Positions 34,427 to 46,506 of a stretch of DNA of 64,000 bases are shown in pieces; the first letter of the stretch is position 1, and every line of letters starts with the position of its first letter. The DNA lies in the NCBI GenBank assembly GCA_950022295.1, contig OX465600.1, positions 313,296,031 to 313,360,030 of the forward strand, given 5' to 3'. Below the pieces are notes generated by a model that was not told the DNA's origin, did not search any database, and saw only the letters and a list, made by a program, of their open reading frames with translations. The position numbers and the translations under genes were made by a program. The stretch comes from Bromus sterilis (taxonomy: Eukaryota > Streptophyta > Magnoliopsida > Poales > Poaceae).

Positions 34427-35861
34427 TTAATTCCCTAGTCGGAGTCGGACAATGGGACAAAGGCACCCAGTAGCACTGATGGTAACCTTGATGGGCTGCT
34501 GGGGAGTGCACTCCAGATTGCGAAGCTGTCCGAAGCCGCGGAGCGGGGTTGCGCGCCGATGCTCAACCATGGGGCACACGTCGTCGGCGTAGTCGGAGTC
34601 GGAGCCGGAGACCATGTCCATGTCCAGCATGCGTGTAATGAGTGGACCTACTTCGACGGCAGCACTGCGGCGAAGGTGCCCAGCTGCACTCATGGTAACC
34701 TCGAGGGGCTATTGCGGTGTGCACTCCTTCACACGCAGGTGTTTGGAGTGGGGGAGCGGGAGAGCGTGCTCCGGCTGCTCTGTGATGTAGCGCTCCTAGA
34801 CGGTGTCGGTGTTGGATTCGTTCTCCATGTCCAGTATGCGCGCAATGAGTGGACGTGCTTCGACGGCGGCACTGCGGCGAAGGCGCCCATCTGCACTCAT
34901 GGTAACCTGGCCAGGCTGCTGGGATGTGCACTCCAGCACGCACTGCTTTTTGGAAGGGGGGAGTGCAAGAGCGCGCTCCTGCTGCTCTGTGATGCAGTGC
35001 TCCTCGTCGGTGTCGGAGTCGTTGTGAATGTCCATGGCCACCATGCTCACAACGAGTAATTGTGCTTCGACGGTGGCACGGTAGCCGCGAAGCCACCCGG
35101 TTGCATCGCTGATAACCCTGCTGGGCTGCGGGGGCGTGCACACCAGCACGCGTTGCTGTCCGGATTTGGGGAGCGGGAGATCGCGTTCCTGCTGCTCTGC
35201 AATGGGGTGCTCGTCGTTGGTGTCGGTGTCGTTGTCGATGACGTGGAGCTTGTCGTTGGTGTAGTGGGGGTGGGAGTCGGTCTCCATGTCCATGTCCAAC
35301 ATGCGCACAATGTGTGGCCTTGCTACGACGACGGCACTGCGGCGAAGCCGCCCTGCTTCACCGCCGGTCTCCTCGCCGGGCTGCTGGGGCAATGACTCCC
35401 GAACACACATCTGTCCGGACTGGTGGAGCAGGAGAGCACGCACATGCGGCTCTGCGATGGCGCTCGCTGTCGGTGTCGGAGTCGTTGTCGATGATGAGGA
35501 TCTTGTCATCGGTGTAGTCAGAATCGGAGCTGGAGGCCATGTCCATGTCCAGCATGCGTGTAATGTGTGGCCATGCATCGACCGCGGCACCGCGGAGAGA
35601 CCCCGTGCGCCCGGATGCGCGTATGACCGTTTGCCCCGTCGCCTCCACCGCGCCATCTCCTAGCTCCGGATCAACGCTAATGTCACGGTCGGGAGTCGAA
35701 GAGACCGGTGGTGGCACATCATCGACGATGGCTCGTAAAGTGCCACATCGTGAGGATCTCTCGCCGCAGCGAATCACCTTCGGCGGCTCATTCAGGTCGA
35801 TCAGTTGGTTTTTCCAGGCGGGGGTTTTGGTGGTAGGGATGCATCGAGTTGGCCGCTCCAT
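34427..35861 (-). pseudogene. Repeat protein with EAR motif and SIM-like acidic repeats
   Basis: Begins at the ATG at 35861. Residues 20-27 are LIDLNEPP, a DLNxP-type EAR repression motif that recruits TOPLESS-like co-repressors in plants. Five diverged repeats of about 69-85 residues follow; each has a core like VDAWPHITRMLDMDM, an acidic stretch, and a PxxxQxxVLECTxQQP-like end. Two repeats carry hydrophobic-acidic motifs like SUMO-interacting motifs (KILIIDNDSDTDSE; KLHVIDNDTDTNDE). The reading is broken by a frameshift near 35460 and by TAG codons at 34796-34798 and 34709-34711. Apart from these the repeats stay in one frame to the stop at 34427. The repeats are visible in DNA at 34621, 34828, 35037, 35293 and 35546 (steps 207-256 bp). 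A small intron could remove the frameshift; I saw no clear sites. The family is not recognised. Confidence 0.55.
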
Positions 35862-36957
35862 TATTGAGATCCGAGAGACTGGAGGGGATATGGAATAGAC
35901 ACTGTGTGTCGCTGGAGTATCCGCCCTGCTTTAACACTAGCTATGCTAGACGGTTCAGAAAGTAGAGCCGTTTGTTTTAACTATGTCAGTAGAATAGTAC
36001 AGTCAAACCGTATGCTAGACGCCAGGCAGCTGTCCAAGTAATAATAACACATCTGTTAAATTATCTGAACAAACCACATAAATTATATAGTACCAAGCAT
36101 AAGATATTGTCTGTTATTTGTTTGCTTATCTAAGGTATCGATATAAATTACAGATTTGCTAGGGCACATATACCATCGATTTTACATGAAGGTTCATGCA
36201 GATATTTTCTTTTTTCTTTTTCTTCCTAGTTTGATTGAACCACTTAGACAAACACAATAAACTAGATAATTCCCCACTCGTTGCTGCGGTAACTTTATTG
36301 AAAAAAAAATGCATAAATAGATATTGAAAATAACTAAATCTTATGGAAAAGAAGCTTGAAAATCAATAAAATAATGTGACTAAAAATAGAATAAGAACGT
36401 TTGAATTATTGTTCAAAATATCATTTTGAACAAAAATGTGAAGGATGCCTAACATGCATGTATGATGTGTTTGTATTACATGCATAGACTAATGCAAAAA
36501 CAATTGTAATTTCTAAATTCGCATTTTGAACAAAAATGTGAAGGATGCGTAACATGCATGTATGATATGGTTGTATTACATGCATAGACTAATGCAAAAA
36601 AAATTGTAATTTCTAAAATTCTCTTATGTGGCATGTTTTGCATGGCATAGTGAAAGAGAAGATTTAAATGCATGGCTTAGTGGGGATGTTGAGGTGGACA
36701 TTTTGCATGTTGAGAGAATTGGGAGCAACTTCTTAAGATGTAAGATTAATAAGCAAACCCACAAAATATAGATCATGACCGGTTATAAAATTATTTCAGT
36801 ACGTAGTTACCTACTTAATAAAACACACGCATTTGTACTACAAATAATAAGACGAGTATGATTCTAAAATCCAACTTTGACAATACGGGCATTTGTGTCT
36901 AATCCATTGTGGAATGGAAGACACATAGTACTGAGAACACAACGGTGCACTTAGGCG
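35862..36957. other. AT-rich spacer, no gene
   Basis: 35943-36020 has TATGCTAGAC twice around ACGGTT / AACCGT, resembling subterminal repeats of a DNA transposon. The rest is AT-rich with stops in every frame, except for the 100-bp duplication listed separately. Confidence 0.4.
36422..36621. repeat. 100-bp tandem duplication
   Basis: CATTTTGAACAAAAATGTGA starts at 36422 and again at 36522. The two 100-bp units differ at only a few bases (ATGCCTAAC/ATGCGTAAC, GATGTGTTTG/GATATGGTTG). Confidence 0.9.
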
Positions 36958-37368
36958 TCAGTTCCTGGTGCCGCGAGCGCCGGAGGAATCTTCAACGGGG
37001 CGGTTGACAACCGCGGCCGTGGTATCCACGTTGCGGTTGATGACTGCCGTTGCCGGAGCAACGACCGAGCGGTTGCTGGCGATAACAGTGTCCCTAGTCT
37101 CGACGCGGCCGACCATGACGTTAGAGTAGGCGGCCGGCACCTTTAGGCCGGCGAGGAAAACTGCAAACCTCTGGCGTTCTTCTAGATCCATCGCACGGAC
37201 GGGGATCGCTGCCGAATGGTGCATCTCAACCGACGCGGCGGTTCACCGGGACTCAGTTTCAATAAGGATTTGCTCGAGACGATCCAGCTAGCGCATCACG
37301 TCCGTCGCGTCGATGACACGGGGTGGCTGCACAGCTTGCTTTGCTGACACGCTGCGGTGAGTCGGCAT
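36958..37368 (-). pseudogene. Small unknown ORF with two in-frame stops
   Basis: A 137-codon frame from the ATG at 37368 to the TGA at 36958-36960, with a TAG after 25 codons (context CGC TAG CTG) and a TGA after about 40 codons (context CGG TGA ACC). The later part is open from the internal ATG at 37224: MHHSAAIPVRAMDLEERQRF, then AVFLAGLKVPAAYSNVMVGR and a Val/Asn/Thr-rich end. The middle (LDRLEQILIETES) looks helical. I do not recognise the family. GC content is well above the flanks. Both stops could come from C-to-T changes (CAG to TAG, CGA to TGA). Confidence 0.45.
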
Positions 37369-38035
37369 GCTTGGGGCTAGTAATAATGCTGCTTTGGCGT
37401 GCCGGATGTGGATGGTATCACTCAGACCAGCCTACTGACTTTTATAGGCACTCGCTGGGTGCCCGAAACCGTTGACGAGGTCCCCATGACGCCGGTCCTA
37501 CTGGATTGTGCGTCGCGACCGCATGCCCGGGCCCATTGGCAGAGGGACATAGAAAAAGTTTTGCCCACGGGTTTTTAAAACAATCAATTTAATTTAAATC
37601 TATCGCACATAGTTCATTCAATTTATTTGTTTGGCTAAAATTGACAGACTTAGCAGACGTTGAAAATTGACAGATTTTTCTCCATCCCACACGCAAAATT
37701 ACAGTGTTGTCACTCGTCCATCAAACTGTCAGCAAATATTTTCTCCATCAAACACACAATGCTTTACAGAGTGTGTGTTGGTTTTCTTCTCGTTCACCAC
37801 GTCGGTCATGCTGCCACAGGTCAATCACGATTAAATGCAGTAGGAAGCCGTCCCTTCTCTTCGGAAATACTAACCGTGCAGCATAGTTAAGTACGCAAAC
37901 ACATTTAGATGTTCAGATCCTTTCATGCATATGCAGTGGGTACTTTAGATGCAATCTTTTGTTAGATGCTTCGCTCTGCAATGCATGCACCTTGTGTCGT
38001 GGGAAAAACACGTCAGATGTCCTCATAGGAGAACT
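37369..38035. other. Spacer, no gene
   Basis: No ORF, repeat or transposon end was recognised. Short Alu-like or MITE-like termini were looked for and not seen. Confidence 0.4.
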
Positions 38036-38300
38036 TAAGCGGGGCCTTGGCTACGAGTGAATACGAGGAGGGAGAGTCGATCGGTGGAGAGTTGGCCCGA
38101 GAGACACACAGGGATTTACCCAGGTTCGACCCCTCGATGAGGTAAAGACCTACTTCCTACCTTTCTTTTATTATATGTGGGAGATCTCGATTACAAGGGC
38201 GCTAGGGATCGCCGGTGCCTCAAGAACTAGTCTAAGATGATTCGCCCTCAGGACGTCCCAGGACCTCGGCTTATATACACGACGGGTCCTAGGTTTTGTC
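38036..38300 (-). mobile_element. Fragment of a gypsy LTR, cut by a CACTA insertion
   Basis: GGGATTTACCCAGGTTCGAC, CCTCGATGAGGTAAAGACC, TTATTATATGTGG and CTTATATACACGACGGG follow the order of GATTTACCCAGGTT ... TGTATTATATGGTGG ... CTTTATATACTAG seen in the LTRs at 9917 and 18387. It is a diverged member of that LTR group in the same orientation. It ends at 38300, where CACTGGTGGACAG starts. Confidence 0.7.
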
Positions 38301-38576
38301 CACTGGTGGACAGACCCCCATATTATCCCGGTTGATATGGGCCTTCGGTCCCGGTTCCACACCCGGGACCAATAACCCGGGACCAATGATGATCCCGGTT
38401 GGCCCATGAACCGGGACCGAAGAGGCTCCACGTGGCCTGGCGCGCAGCGAGGGGGGAGGGGTCATCGGTCCCGGTTGATAGGAAGAACTGGGACCGAAGA
38501 GGGCCCCCTTTTTAACCCTATTTTCTGATTTTTTTTTCATTTATTTATTTTCTGTTTTGTATTCAATTAAATGGTA

Positions 38577-38578
<2 letters not shown>

Positions 38579-38621
<43 letters not shown>
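38579..38621. repeat. (AT)n microsatellite, about 21 units
   Basis: A perfect AT dinucleotide run of about 43 bp just inside the subterminal repeats of the CACTA element. Long perfect runs of this kind are usually length-polymorphic. Confidence 0.97.
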
Positions 38622-38624
<3 letters not shown>

Positions 38625-38751
38625 GCAACAATGAAGGAACCACAATATATATTACACATTATCGTCACGAATATATCATATACACCATCTCATTCCTCGT
38701 GCTTGGTCGAACATGTATTACACAAACGGTACTCGATCACACGAGTTCGAT

Positions 38752-41700
38752 CTAATTTACATCGGTCCTTGGCCGCTTGTCTTTCAAAAAATGAGGGTGA
38801 AAGAACTCTCCGGTCGGAGCTATGACATGGTCTAATAAGAATCCGGCGATTTCCTCTTGAATTGCTCGCACACGTTCTCGTGGTAGAAGACCGTCCCGCA
38901 TTCGTTCGATCTAATTAAAAGAAAGGGGTCAATATATATGAATGAAACTAAACACAATTAAAGTATTGAATGTTGTTTATCGTACTTCAATTTTCCTTAT
39001 GTTTCGGGTTGCGGCCGTCTCTTTGGTCGTCTGGCGAATGAACTCGCAGACATAATATCCACATAAGTTATTCCCGGGTCCCTGTCTCAAACACTTTACG
39101 AGAACGGAGATCAATGAATATTATAATCAGCATGATAATTATACTGAAACTAGAATCAAAAAGATGCACGGATCTAGCAAGTAGTACTTACATTCAGTGA
39201 TTGAAATGTAAGCTTTGCCGGAAGACCCGGTGTTTTGGCGTTGAACCGTTTCCAAACCCTCTGGAGGCATGCTTGCATGTCCTCCCATGATTTCATAGAT
39301 CTGCGTCCCGGGTCCATGACTTTTACTACTCCTTTGTCCGGAACAATGATCAACAGAATAAAATGGAAGATGCACACGCATAAAGAGTCAATTATACGCT
39401 TAACACCGAGCAAGCAAAATAGAATGTGTGCGAGACAGTAACACTCACTCGAAGTTGTAAGGAAATAGTATCTCCCTTCTTGTGCCGAAATATGTCAACG
39501 ATTGCAACAAGTTGTTCTCTGTCTGGTTGGGCTTCTCTTTGAGAGTTATTTCATGAACGAACTGGCAGTCAATGAACCCAATGTCATAGATTTGTCCTTT
39601 CTTGCATTCGAGAATCTTCATTCTGCATATATAATTAGTTTAGTGATGAGTGTAAGATTGTACATGAAACGAATGAACTGAGCTAGAAAGGCTTGATCAC
39701 TGAAATTAATGGTACTTACAGACAATATGCACTGACGATAGATTTGTCGATGGCGTCTCCATTGTAAAACTGAAATAATTCTGAGAATTCAATCAGATCG
39801 AAGCCTTGTCCATGCCCGTAATGCTCGTTCTGAAATTTAGCGTAGATCCAGTTTTCGGATTTAGCAGATTTTTCCATGTACCACTCATGCAATTTTCGCA
39901 TCTTTGTTGGTAGATCCTTGAATAACTCGGGTCTGACGAGAGGATACCCGTGTTGGTATTCGTATGCCGGTACGAATTCCTCGTCGTTCCCGAACTCATC
40001 CATACGGCTCAGGTAATCAGTAATAGACAATCCTACTGCCTGGGCTTTTGCTCCGTACTGTCTTATAAACTCCGGATCTTTGTTCGGATCATACGCATCG
40101 ACCTGATGCTGCTGGGGGCGCGGCCAAGTGTGCACTTCGAGCGGTTCGATCGATTGTTCTTTCTGTAGTCCGAGCTGGGCAATCTCTTTTCCGACTCTCC
40201 GCTCTTTTGCCTCAGCCGACTTTGTAATAGAGCGTTCATAGTCTGATGTGAGCGGTATGGGGTTGTGAAGCTTCTTCTTCAGTTTCGCGCACGCGGCGTG
40301 ATCTTCTGGGGTGCACGGGAACAATGGCTCTATCGGCTTCTTCTTGTTGGCCACATCAATCTTCCACTTTTCATAAGACATTTTTGCGGACACGTCCAGT
40401 TCCTCAGGTGTCATCTCTCCGGGTAGCTTCTTCATATTCTGATGAGGAACTTTTGGGAGGGGTGATCGCTTACGTTTCGGTGATTTATTGCTGCCCCTAC
40501 TAGTATAGGTACGCTTCTGCTTCTGGCTCTGAGGCTCAGGAGATGGAGCTGGCTGAGGCGACGGTGGAGATGCCTGAGGCGACGGTGGAGACGACTGAGC
40601 CGGAGAGTGGTGAGGCGGTGAAGGCGATGGTTGCCGTGAAGAATGGTCACGTGGCGGCGAAGGTGGATTGCTCTTCTGAAGAGTGAGTGACCTTGGCAGC
40701 ACATAATCTGGAAGCACGATGTGCTCCTTTCTCCATAGAACACTCCCCTTTTTTGATTCTCCTAGTTTTTTCAGCTCCCCATCTTCACCTGCAGGGTGGT
40801 CCAGCTTCAGCTCCTCATAATCATCCATCACATCATCCACCATGACGACAGCGTACCCTTCTGGAGTCGGGTTGCAATGATAAGTTGGTTTCTCCGGGAT
40901 TGATAGGGCCATGCCGACCGCCACCGTAAACTTTAAGTTCATCACTTGCACCTTAAGCTCACAATGTGTGCTCTCCGTGATATAATCCACTGGGTACCGT
41001 TTAGGAGCAGCCGTTGTAATTGCATCATCATCATCATGCTGCAGCTGCGTGGAAGCTTGGGAGCTTTTCCAATTCGATGGGGCGCCGGTAGCATCGAATC
41101 CAGTTTCTAACAAGAGCTGTTGAGGTTGGCTGCCACTTTGCTGGCTAAGTCTGTCGATCAGCTCCTCCGCCCGCTTTAAGCCTTCTTCTACATTACGCAG
41201 CCGCTCTTTGGTGGCCGTTTTCTCAGCCTCATTCGCCACTTTCTCTCTCTCAGCCGCCGCTTTCTCAGCTGCCTCCCTTTCCTTCCTCCTCTGATGGCTT
41301 TTATCTGGATATTTCTTGCTTTCCGAAGGGAAGGCAAGTTTCCAACACTTGGAGCCTGGCGTGCCTCGTGCTCGTCCTGGGTGTTCTCTATTTTTTAGGG
41401 CGCGTGTGAGCTCGTCGTCCTCTCTATCGGGAATGAATCGTCCCTCTTCAATATCACGTACTGCATCTCTAATATCATCGATGGGCAGCAAGGGATCATC
41501 TATGTGTGACTGGTTATATATTGCCTTACCATCTTGGTCCAACGTGCCCCCATGGCCGTAAAACCAGTTTCTTGTCCGTTCGTTCCATGTTGTAGGCTCT
41601 GGAGTGATCCCGGCATCAAAATACTTGGCCTCAATTGCCTCCCACCTAGGCATGCAACCGGCGTAGCCAGCAGGCCCCATTTTATGGTGGTAAATCTTCC

Positions 41701-42430
41701 TAGCGGCATTCGTCTGATTTATTTCAGACCTTTGCTGCGCGTGCTCCGATTTCTTGTACGCCACAAAATCATCCCACTGCTCTCTTATCTTACCATAGCC
41801 GTGTTCGAAATCCGGAGTCTTGTCTAACTTGACAAATTTTAGGTACAAGTTTTTCTTCCAATTCTTGAATTGCTCGGCCATCTTCCTGAGAGCAAACTTC
41901 TTGACTCTAGCCTCTAGCTCCAGTCTAGCTGCCGCCTCCTGAGCTGGATTATCCACCTCTCGCATCCGCAGGAGAAAATTATGCATGAGCATGTTCCAAA
42001 GCCTGTCTTTCATGGCGTCGCACACAAACGAGACTGTAGGGTCCTTTAGGTGCATCCATTCTCGAATGGTGATCGGGATGTAATCCCTCACAAGAGTTCC
42101 GCAAGCCTTCACAAATTTTTTCTTGACATCATCCGGAGCTAACGGTTCGCCGTCTGGACCGACCTCTTCGATCCTATACCTCACATTGTCAGCCAACTTT
42201 TTGGTTGGGCCTCGTTTCGGTCTTGCGGTGGAATGGCCAGATCCGGATCCGGAGGGCTAAAAGAAGAAAGAGTGTTAATATATGCATGTACATATACAGC
42301 TGCATTTTAATTAACAACATTTTAATCAACCTCGCCGGTGTTTTCGAGATTAAAGGTTCCGCCGGGGGCGGAGCCGGAGCCGACTTGTCTCCCGTCCGAT
42401 GCTTCTTCTCGGTGGAGAGACTCGTCTCTC
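38752..42430 (-). CDS. CACTA second ORF: TNP1-like protein with Ulp1-type protease domain, 5'-truncated
   Basis: Accessory protein of Caspar-like CACTA elements. Exons by splice sites: before 42330 (reading SLHREEASDGRQVG; donor GAG|GTTGAT), 42256-39720 (acceptor TTTTAG, donor TCT|GTAAGT), 39622-39449 (acceptor GCAG, donor CGA|GTGAGT), about 39375-39192 (donor AAT|GTAAGT), 39081-38986 and 38910-38752 (stop TAG). The large exon has the plant transposase (Ptta/En/Spm-like) region (FKNWKKNLYLKFVKL), a Glu/Lys/Ala coiled coil, a domain like DUF8039 (VAVGMALSIPEKPTYHCNP) and a Pro/Ser-rich linker. The last exons form a Ulp1-like cysteine protease: His and Asp in FHFILLIIVPDKG...VMDPG, and Cys in GNNLCGYYVCEFI. 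No stop or frameshift interrupts these exons. The acceptor of the 39375 exon has no clear AG, so that boundary is uncertain or mutated. E1 removed the start. Confidence 0.82.
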
Positions 42431-45400
42431 CGTCGTGACCCGGGGTTAGCGTATGCAATTACAGTTAAGACATAATCATATGGAGAGCCGAGAACCGCAC
42501 CCACTTGTCTAAGCAGACAAGGCCAAGCACTGAACATTCTCGGAAAGCATCGTACGTGAGGGGCATCCCATCCAGGCTGGATGATCAACTGAGATGGGTC
42601 CTCATCGTCCCCACACAAGTCTAAAGATATGGGTGGTGAACTCCCATATTCAAAGACAAGTCGCCTCAACCATATTATCGACTATCTCGAAACTCTTACA
42701 TAAACTTACTCCAGCCCGATCACTTAGTCGGGGTCTAGGGCGGGCTCGATCATACCACAAAGTGTGCACGAGACAGAGTCTCGGACAATCGCATCGCGAT
42801 GCCCCAAGCTGCGCACATCTAAGGGCCACTTGGTGTATGAAAGACCGCCAGCCAGATCACAACTAAGGTCTCGAAAACCCATACAAAGACATGCATGTTA
42901 TAAACATACACGCAGCACACATGCCTTGTATGAACAGCAGGTACCATTGCAATTCTCTACAAAGTGTACAACTTTATTTATAACTCTTATAGGGTACACA
43001 CAGAGATCACATACATGTGATCCAACATTACATCACAAAGCGGAAGCAAATTATGTCTGGGTACAGATAAGTTTAACAAATTGGCTTAAGAAGCCTTATT
43101 CAAACATAAAGCCCTCCACGAGGGAACCAGTCTGCTGACTGGGACTAGACTAGCTTAACTTCAGTCGTCCAGATCGATGAAGAAGCCACCTTCGGGGTCA
43201 GTGGCGTCATCTAAAACATAGATTAAGCAAACGTGAGTACAAAGACGTACTCAGCAAGACTTACATAGGAGCTATACTACTCATGCACATGTACCAAGGT
43301 AAAGGGAGGTGGGGTTCACTTGCAGAATGCCAGCTTTGACTTGGCTAATCCTGAACTACGAGTACCAGACTTGAGGTAAGAAGCGTACACGAGTCCACTA
43401 CTTTCACCAACCAATACACCACTATGGTGCCTTCCTCGACTTCCCCACGAGAAAGCATGCCATAGCACTCACACTTATCTTGGTGTGTTTTAGAAGTATC
43501 CGGTTCAAGTTATCTAATAATCAAGCTAAGCTTTCCAAGTAGTCCATAACCGCGGACGCGGCTATTCGAATAGTTTTGTTAACCTTGCAAGGGTGTACCG
43601 CTACACACACATGACCATCATTTACCGCCTTTGATCTCGACACCATTCAAGGGGTGTCAGCGAGGATGCTCACCACAACTGTTACCTCATAGCCTATCTA
43701 GTCCAAGAAAGCCGCCTACTTGGGTTGGCTACCACTATCGTGAACCCGGCCGGTTTACCGAAGTGGACCCAAGCGATGTGTGCGTGGTGCGTAAGCCGGT
43801 CTCGGGTGAGCCGTTCTCTCACTTAGCATCCAGGCCACAAGCCTACCAGAACTCCGAACTACTGCGACATCTGGACATCGAAAGGGATGAGTTAATAAGT
43901 TGAGAGGGGTCAGTGAACCCAATGTGTGGTTGTACTCTTCATCTTGGATCACCACACAAGAACTCGGACTTAGGGCGGTGTTCAACGAGACAACCCACCG
44001 TGTACTCCTACACAGCCTCTCATCGTTCACTTTGTATTAGGGTCGATTCACCAACACTTTTCTACCATCATCAACATGATCACTACCATCCCGACTCACA
44101 TCACAGTAACAACATGGTATCATACTAAGCATGCAATAAGCGATAACATTTGCAGGGGCCACATGATATCATTCAACTCCTACATTTGCTAGGATTGTGG
44201 TTTGCTTACTACTGTGACAAAAGATAGGTCATGCAAAGGAATGGGTTCATCTATGCGGTAGAATCGTAACATGGTGATCATCCTATACAATGCATAAGCG
44301 AGACATGAGAGGGAAGTGGGATTTTATCGACATGATCAATGGGGTTTTGCTTGCCTTGCTGACGAGGTTCGGTTTCTGGATCTTCAGCGAAGGGGGTGAC
44401 CTCTTGCTCCGGTTCCACCTCTACTCGACAAACAAAGCACAAAGTAGCAATCAATATGAATGCAATGCTCAAGCAAATGAATGAATGTTAAAGCTTGAAG
44501 TATAAGTTTTGATGTGTGAGGCAATTCCATTTAAGTGGAATATATTGCATTTGAAATGCAAATTCAAATTCCACATTTGAATTCTATTTAGCCAAGGTGC
44601 AATTGACATAGTTTGATCATTTTCAATTATGTTCAAATGTGTATGATATGCCTCTGAAGTGTGGTTGATTTACATCATAATTCCATGGTCCAAGTGGCAA
44701 AATCATTTGGTTTGAATTTGAATTAATTTCAAATAAAGCAAATGACATATGCTACTGGTCCCATTTTAAATTCAACTCAAACAGAGTTGAAATTTGCATA
44801 TTTGGAAAGATAATTTTCTCCTGATCATTTTTCATATATTATTTGTCCAATTTGGAGTTAATATGAATTTCCAAAGTTTGGGGTATTTTCTGGATTTTCT
44901 TTAATTTATTATACTATTTTTCTTTTCTGGAAAAGAATTATTGCGTCATTATTGCATCAGCATGACATCAGGGGGTTTGACCCGAGTCAAACTGACAAGG
45001 GGTCCCACTGGTCAGCCTCTGTAGGGGTTAATCCGTTTTAATTTAACCCCCTAGATTAGATTAGGGGCACTGGGGCCCAGTGGTCAGTGGGTTTAGGGGT
45101 GTGATTAGGGGTGGATTAGGTTTAACTCGCCGGCGGTTAGCCGCCGGTGGCACGGGCACGGCGGCGTGGTCGTCGGAGTGAGCTAGAGGCCACGGGAGAG
45201 CACGGGGAGGACTCCAATCGACTCAGCAACGTCTCGCGCATCATCTGGAGGCAACGGGGGTCCACGGGGTGGTCGGGAGCGACGACGGCGACGACTCCGG
45301 CGGCAACAGAACGGCGGCGAGGTCGTAGTCGACGATACGGTGCACGGTTTAGGTCGATCTTGAGTGCGTTCGAACGCTGACATGAATAGGAGTTAAACGC

Positions 45401-46506
45401 GCGCGCTGGACGCGATGAAGGGGCACAGGGGCGACCTCATCGTCGTCCATGGCGGTGACAGGCTTCGGCATCCATGGCGGATCCGGCTAGAGCGAGCAAA
45501 CGAGGGGGAAAATAGAGGGGTTTCACTCGCAAGCTCACCCTGAACGCAGTAGAGGTGGTGGCGAAGGCTGGGGTGGTTCAACGGCGGCGGAATCGACGAC
45601 TTCCTTCACGGCGGCCGGCGGGAGCTCGAGGAAGAAATCAGCGTCTACGCTGGCTCCGGGCTCGATTCCTTCTGCAGTTCGACGAAGACGACGACGACGA
45701 AGCGCTGGGACACCTTGGTTCGGCTCCTCGACGTTAGTGGCCACGTGTGTGCTCGACGGCGCTCCGGCTAGGCTACGGTGGCGTCGCTGTTCTTCGCGGG
45801 GAGGAAGAACTGGAGGGCGAGGAAGGAGGGGAAAGAGTTCTGGACGTCTCCAGGACACGCGGGCGGTGAGAAGGAGGCAGGGGAGTCGCTGAGGAGCCTC
45901 CACCGCGACGGCCACGGCATGCCGGGCACGCAGCTGTGTGCTCGTGCCCGGGGAAGACGACAGGGGAGTTCCCCTGGTGGGCTGGGCCGGCTGGAGAGGT
46001 GGGCCTTGCCCCTGGCCGACAGGTGAGTCCTTTTCTTTTTCTTTCTGTTTAATCTTTCCTTTCTTTTTCTGTAATTTGTTTTGGCTCTGATAAAAATACC
46101 AAACCATTTTATTAAATGCTGAAAACTTTTATGTGGCCTCATAATAATATAGACTAGCCACTTATAACTTTTCAACATTTTTAAAATTCAAATGAATTGA
46201 ATTTTAAATCAAATAGGGTTATTTCTTTATTTCCAAGGTACTGTTTGAATATTTGAAAAATCTATGAGCATGGGGTTGGTCCCACATCACTTGATATGTG
46301 ATCACACTCATTTATAAGACTTTTCAAAACTCTAACATGAATTTTTGGAAAAGATTTTTATCTGGCCTTTTGAATTAATTCATCTGGGGGGTGTTCCTTC
46401 TCCCATTTGGATTTTGAATTTGATTTCCAAGATTTCTTTTTGAAATTTTGACATGATGCAAAGGTACTAGTTAACCCTAGCACATACCTAACAGAGGGTT
46501 CTGACA
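42431..46506 (-). mobile_element. E1: 3' LTR of chromodomain Ty3/gypsy element (4.1 kb)
   Basis: Ends TTCTGACA at 46506, against the polypurine tract of E1. The left tip reads CGTCGTGACCCGG where intact copies read TGTCGGGACCCGG, two substitutions. The first 630 bp match the partial 5' LTR at 52389-53021 with about six differences. The parts rightward are tandem-free, AT-rich DNA, a GC island (45120-46020), then AT-rich U3. GC-rich ORFs at 45147-46107 are compositional. E1 is inserted in the coding region of the CACTA gene, whose reading resumes at 42430 leftward. The LTR of this group is unusually long for a gypsy element. Confidence 0.93.
45128..45149. other. GC hairpin conserved in E1 and E2 LTRs (copy in E1)
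   Basis: CGCCGGCGG TTAG CCGCCGGTG: a 9-bp stem (one mismatch) with a 4-base loop, at the edge of the GC island of the LTR. The same hairpin is perfect in E2 at 55612-55633. In the minus-strand transcript it would fold as a strong stem-loop. Confidence 0.8.

Larger units (their letters stand above)
38301..42430 (-). mobile_element. CACTA element, 3' half, interrupted by retrotransposon E1
   Basis: CACTGGTGGACAGACCCC at 38301 is a CACTA terminus. It is followed to about 38510 by GGTCCCGGTT / AACCGGGACC repeats in both orientations, the subterminal repeats of Triticeae Caspar-like elements. Its second gene (38752-42430) reads leftward, so this is the 3' end. The coding sequence stops abruptly at 42430, where the LTR of E1 starts. 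The transposase gene and 5' end must lie beyond the nested retrotransposons. Confidence 0.9.

Noticed and set aside
42322..42669. 115-codon ORF spanning the CACTA/E1 junction
   Set aside because: It is a chance fusion of CACTA exon sequence with LTR sequence across the insertion point.
45147..46178. Long ORFs in the E1 3' LTR
   Set aside because: GC-rich compositional frames on both strands; not conserved in E2 at the same place.
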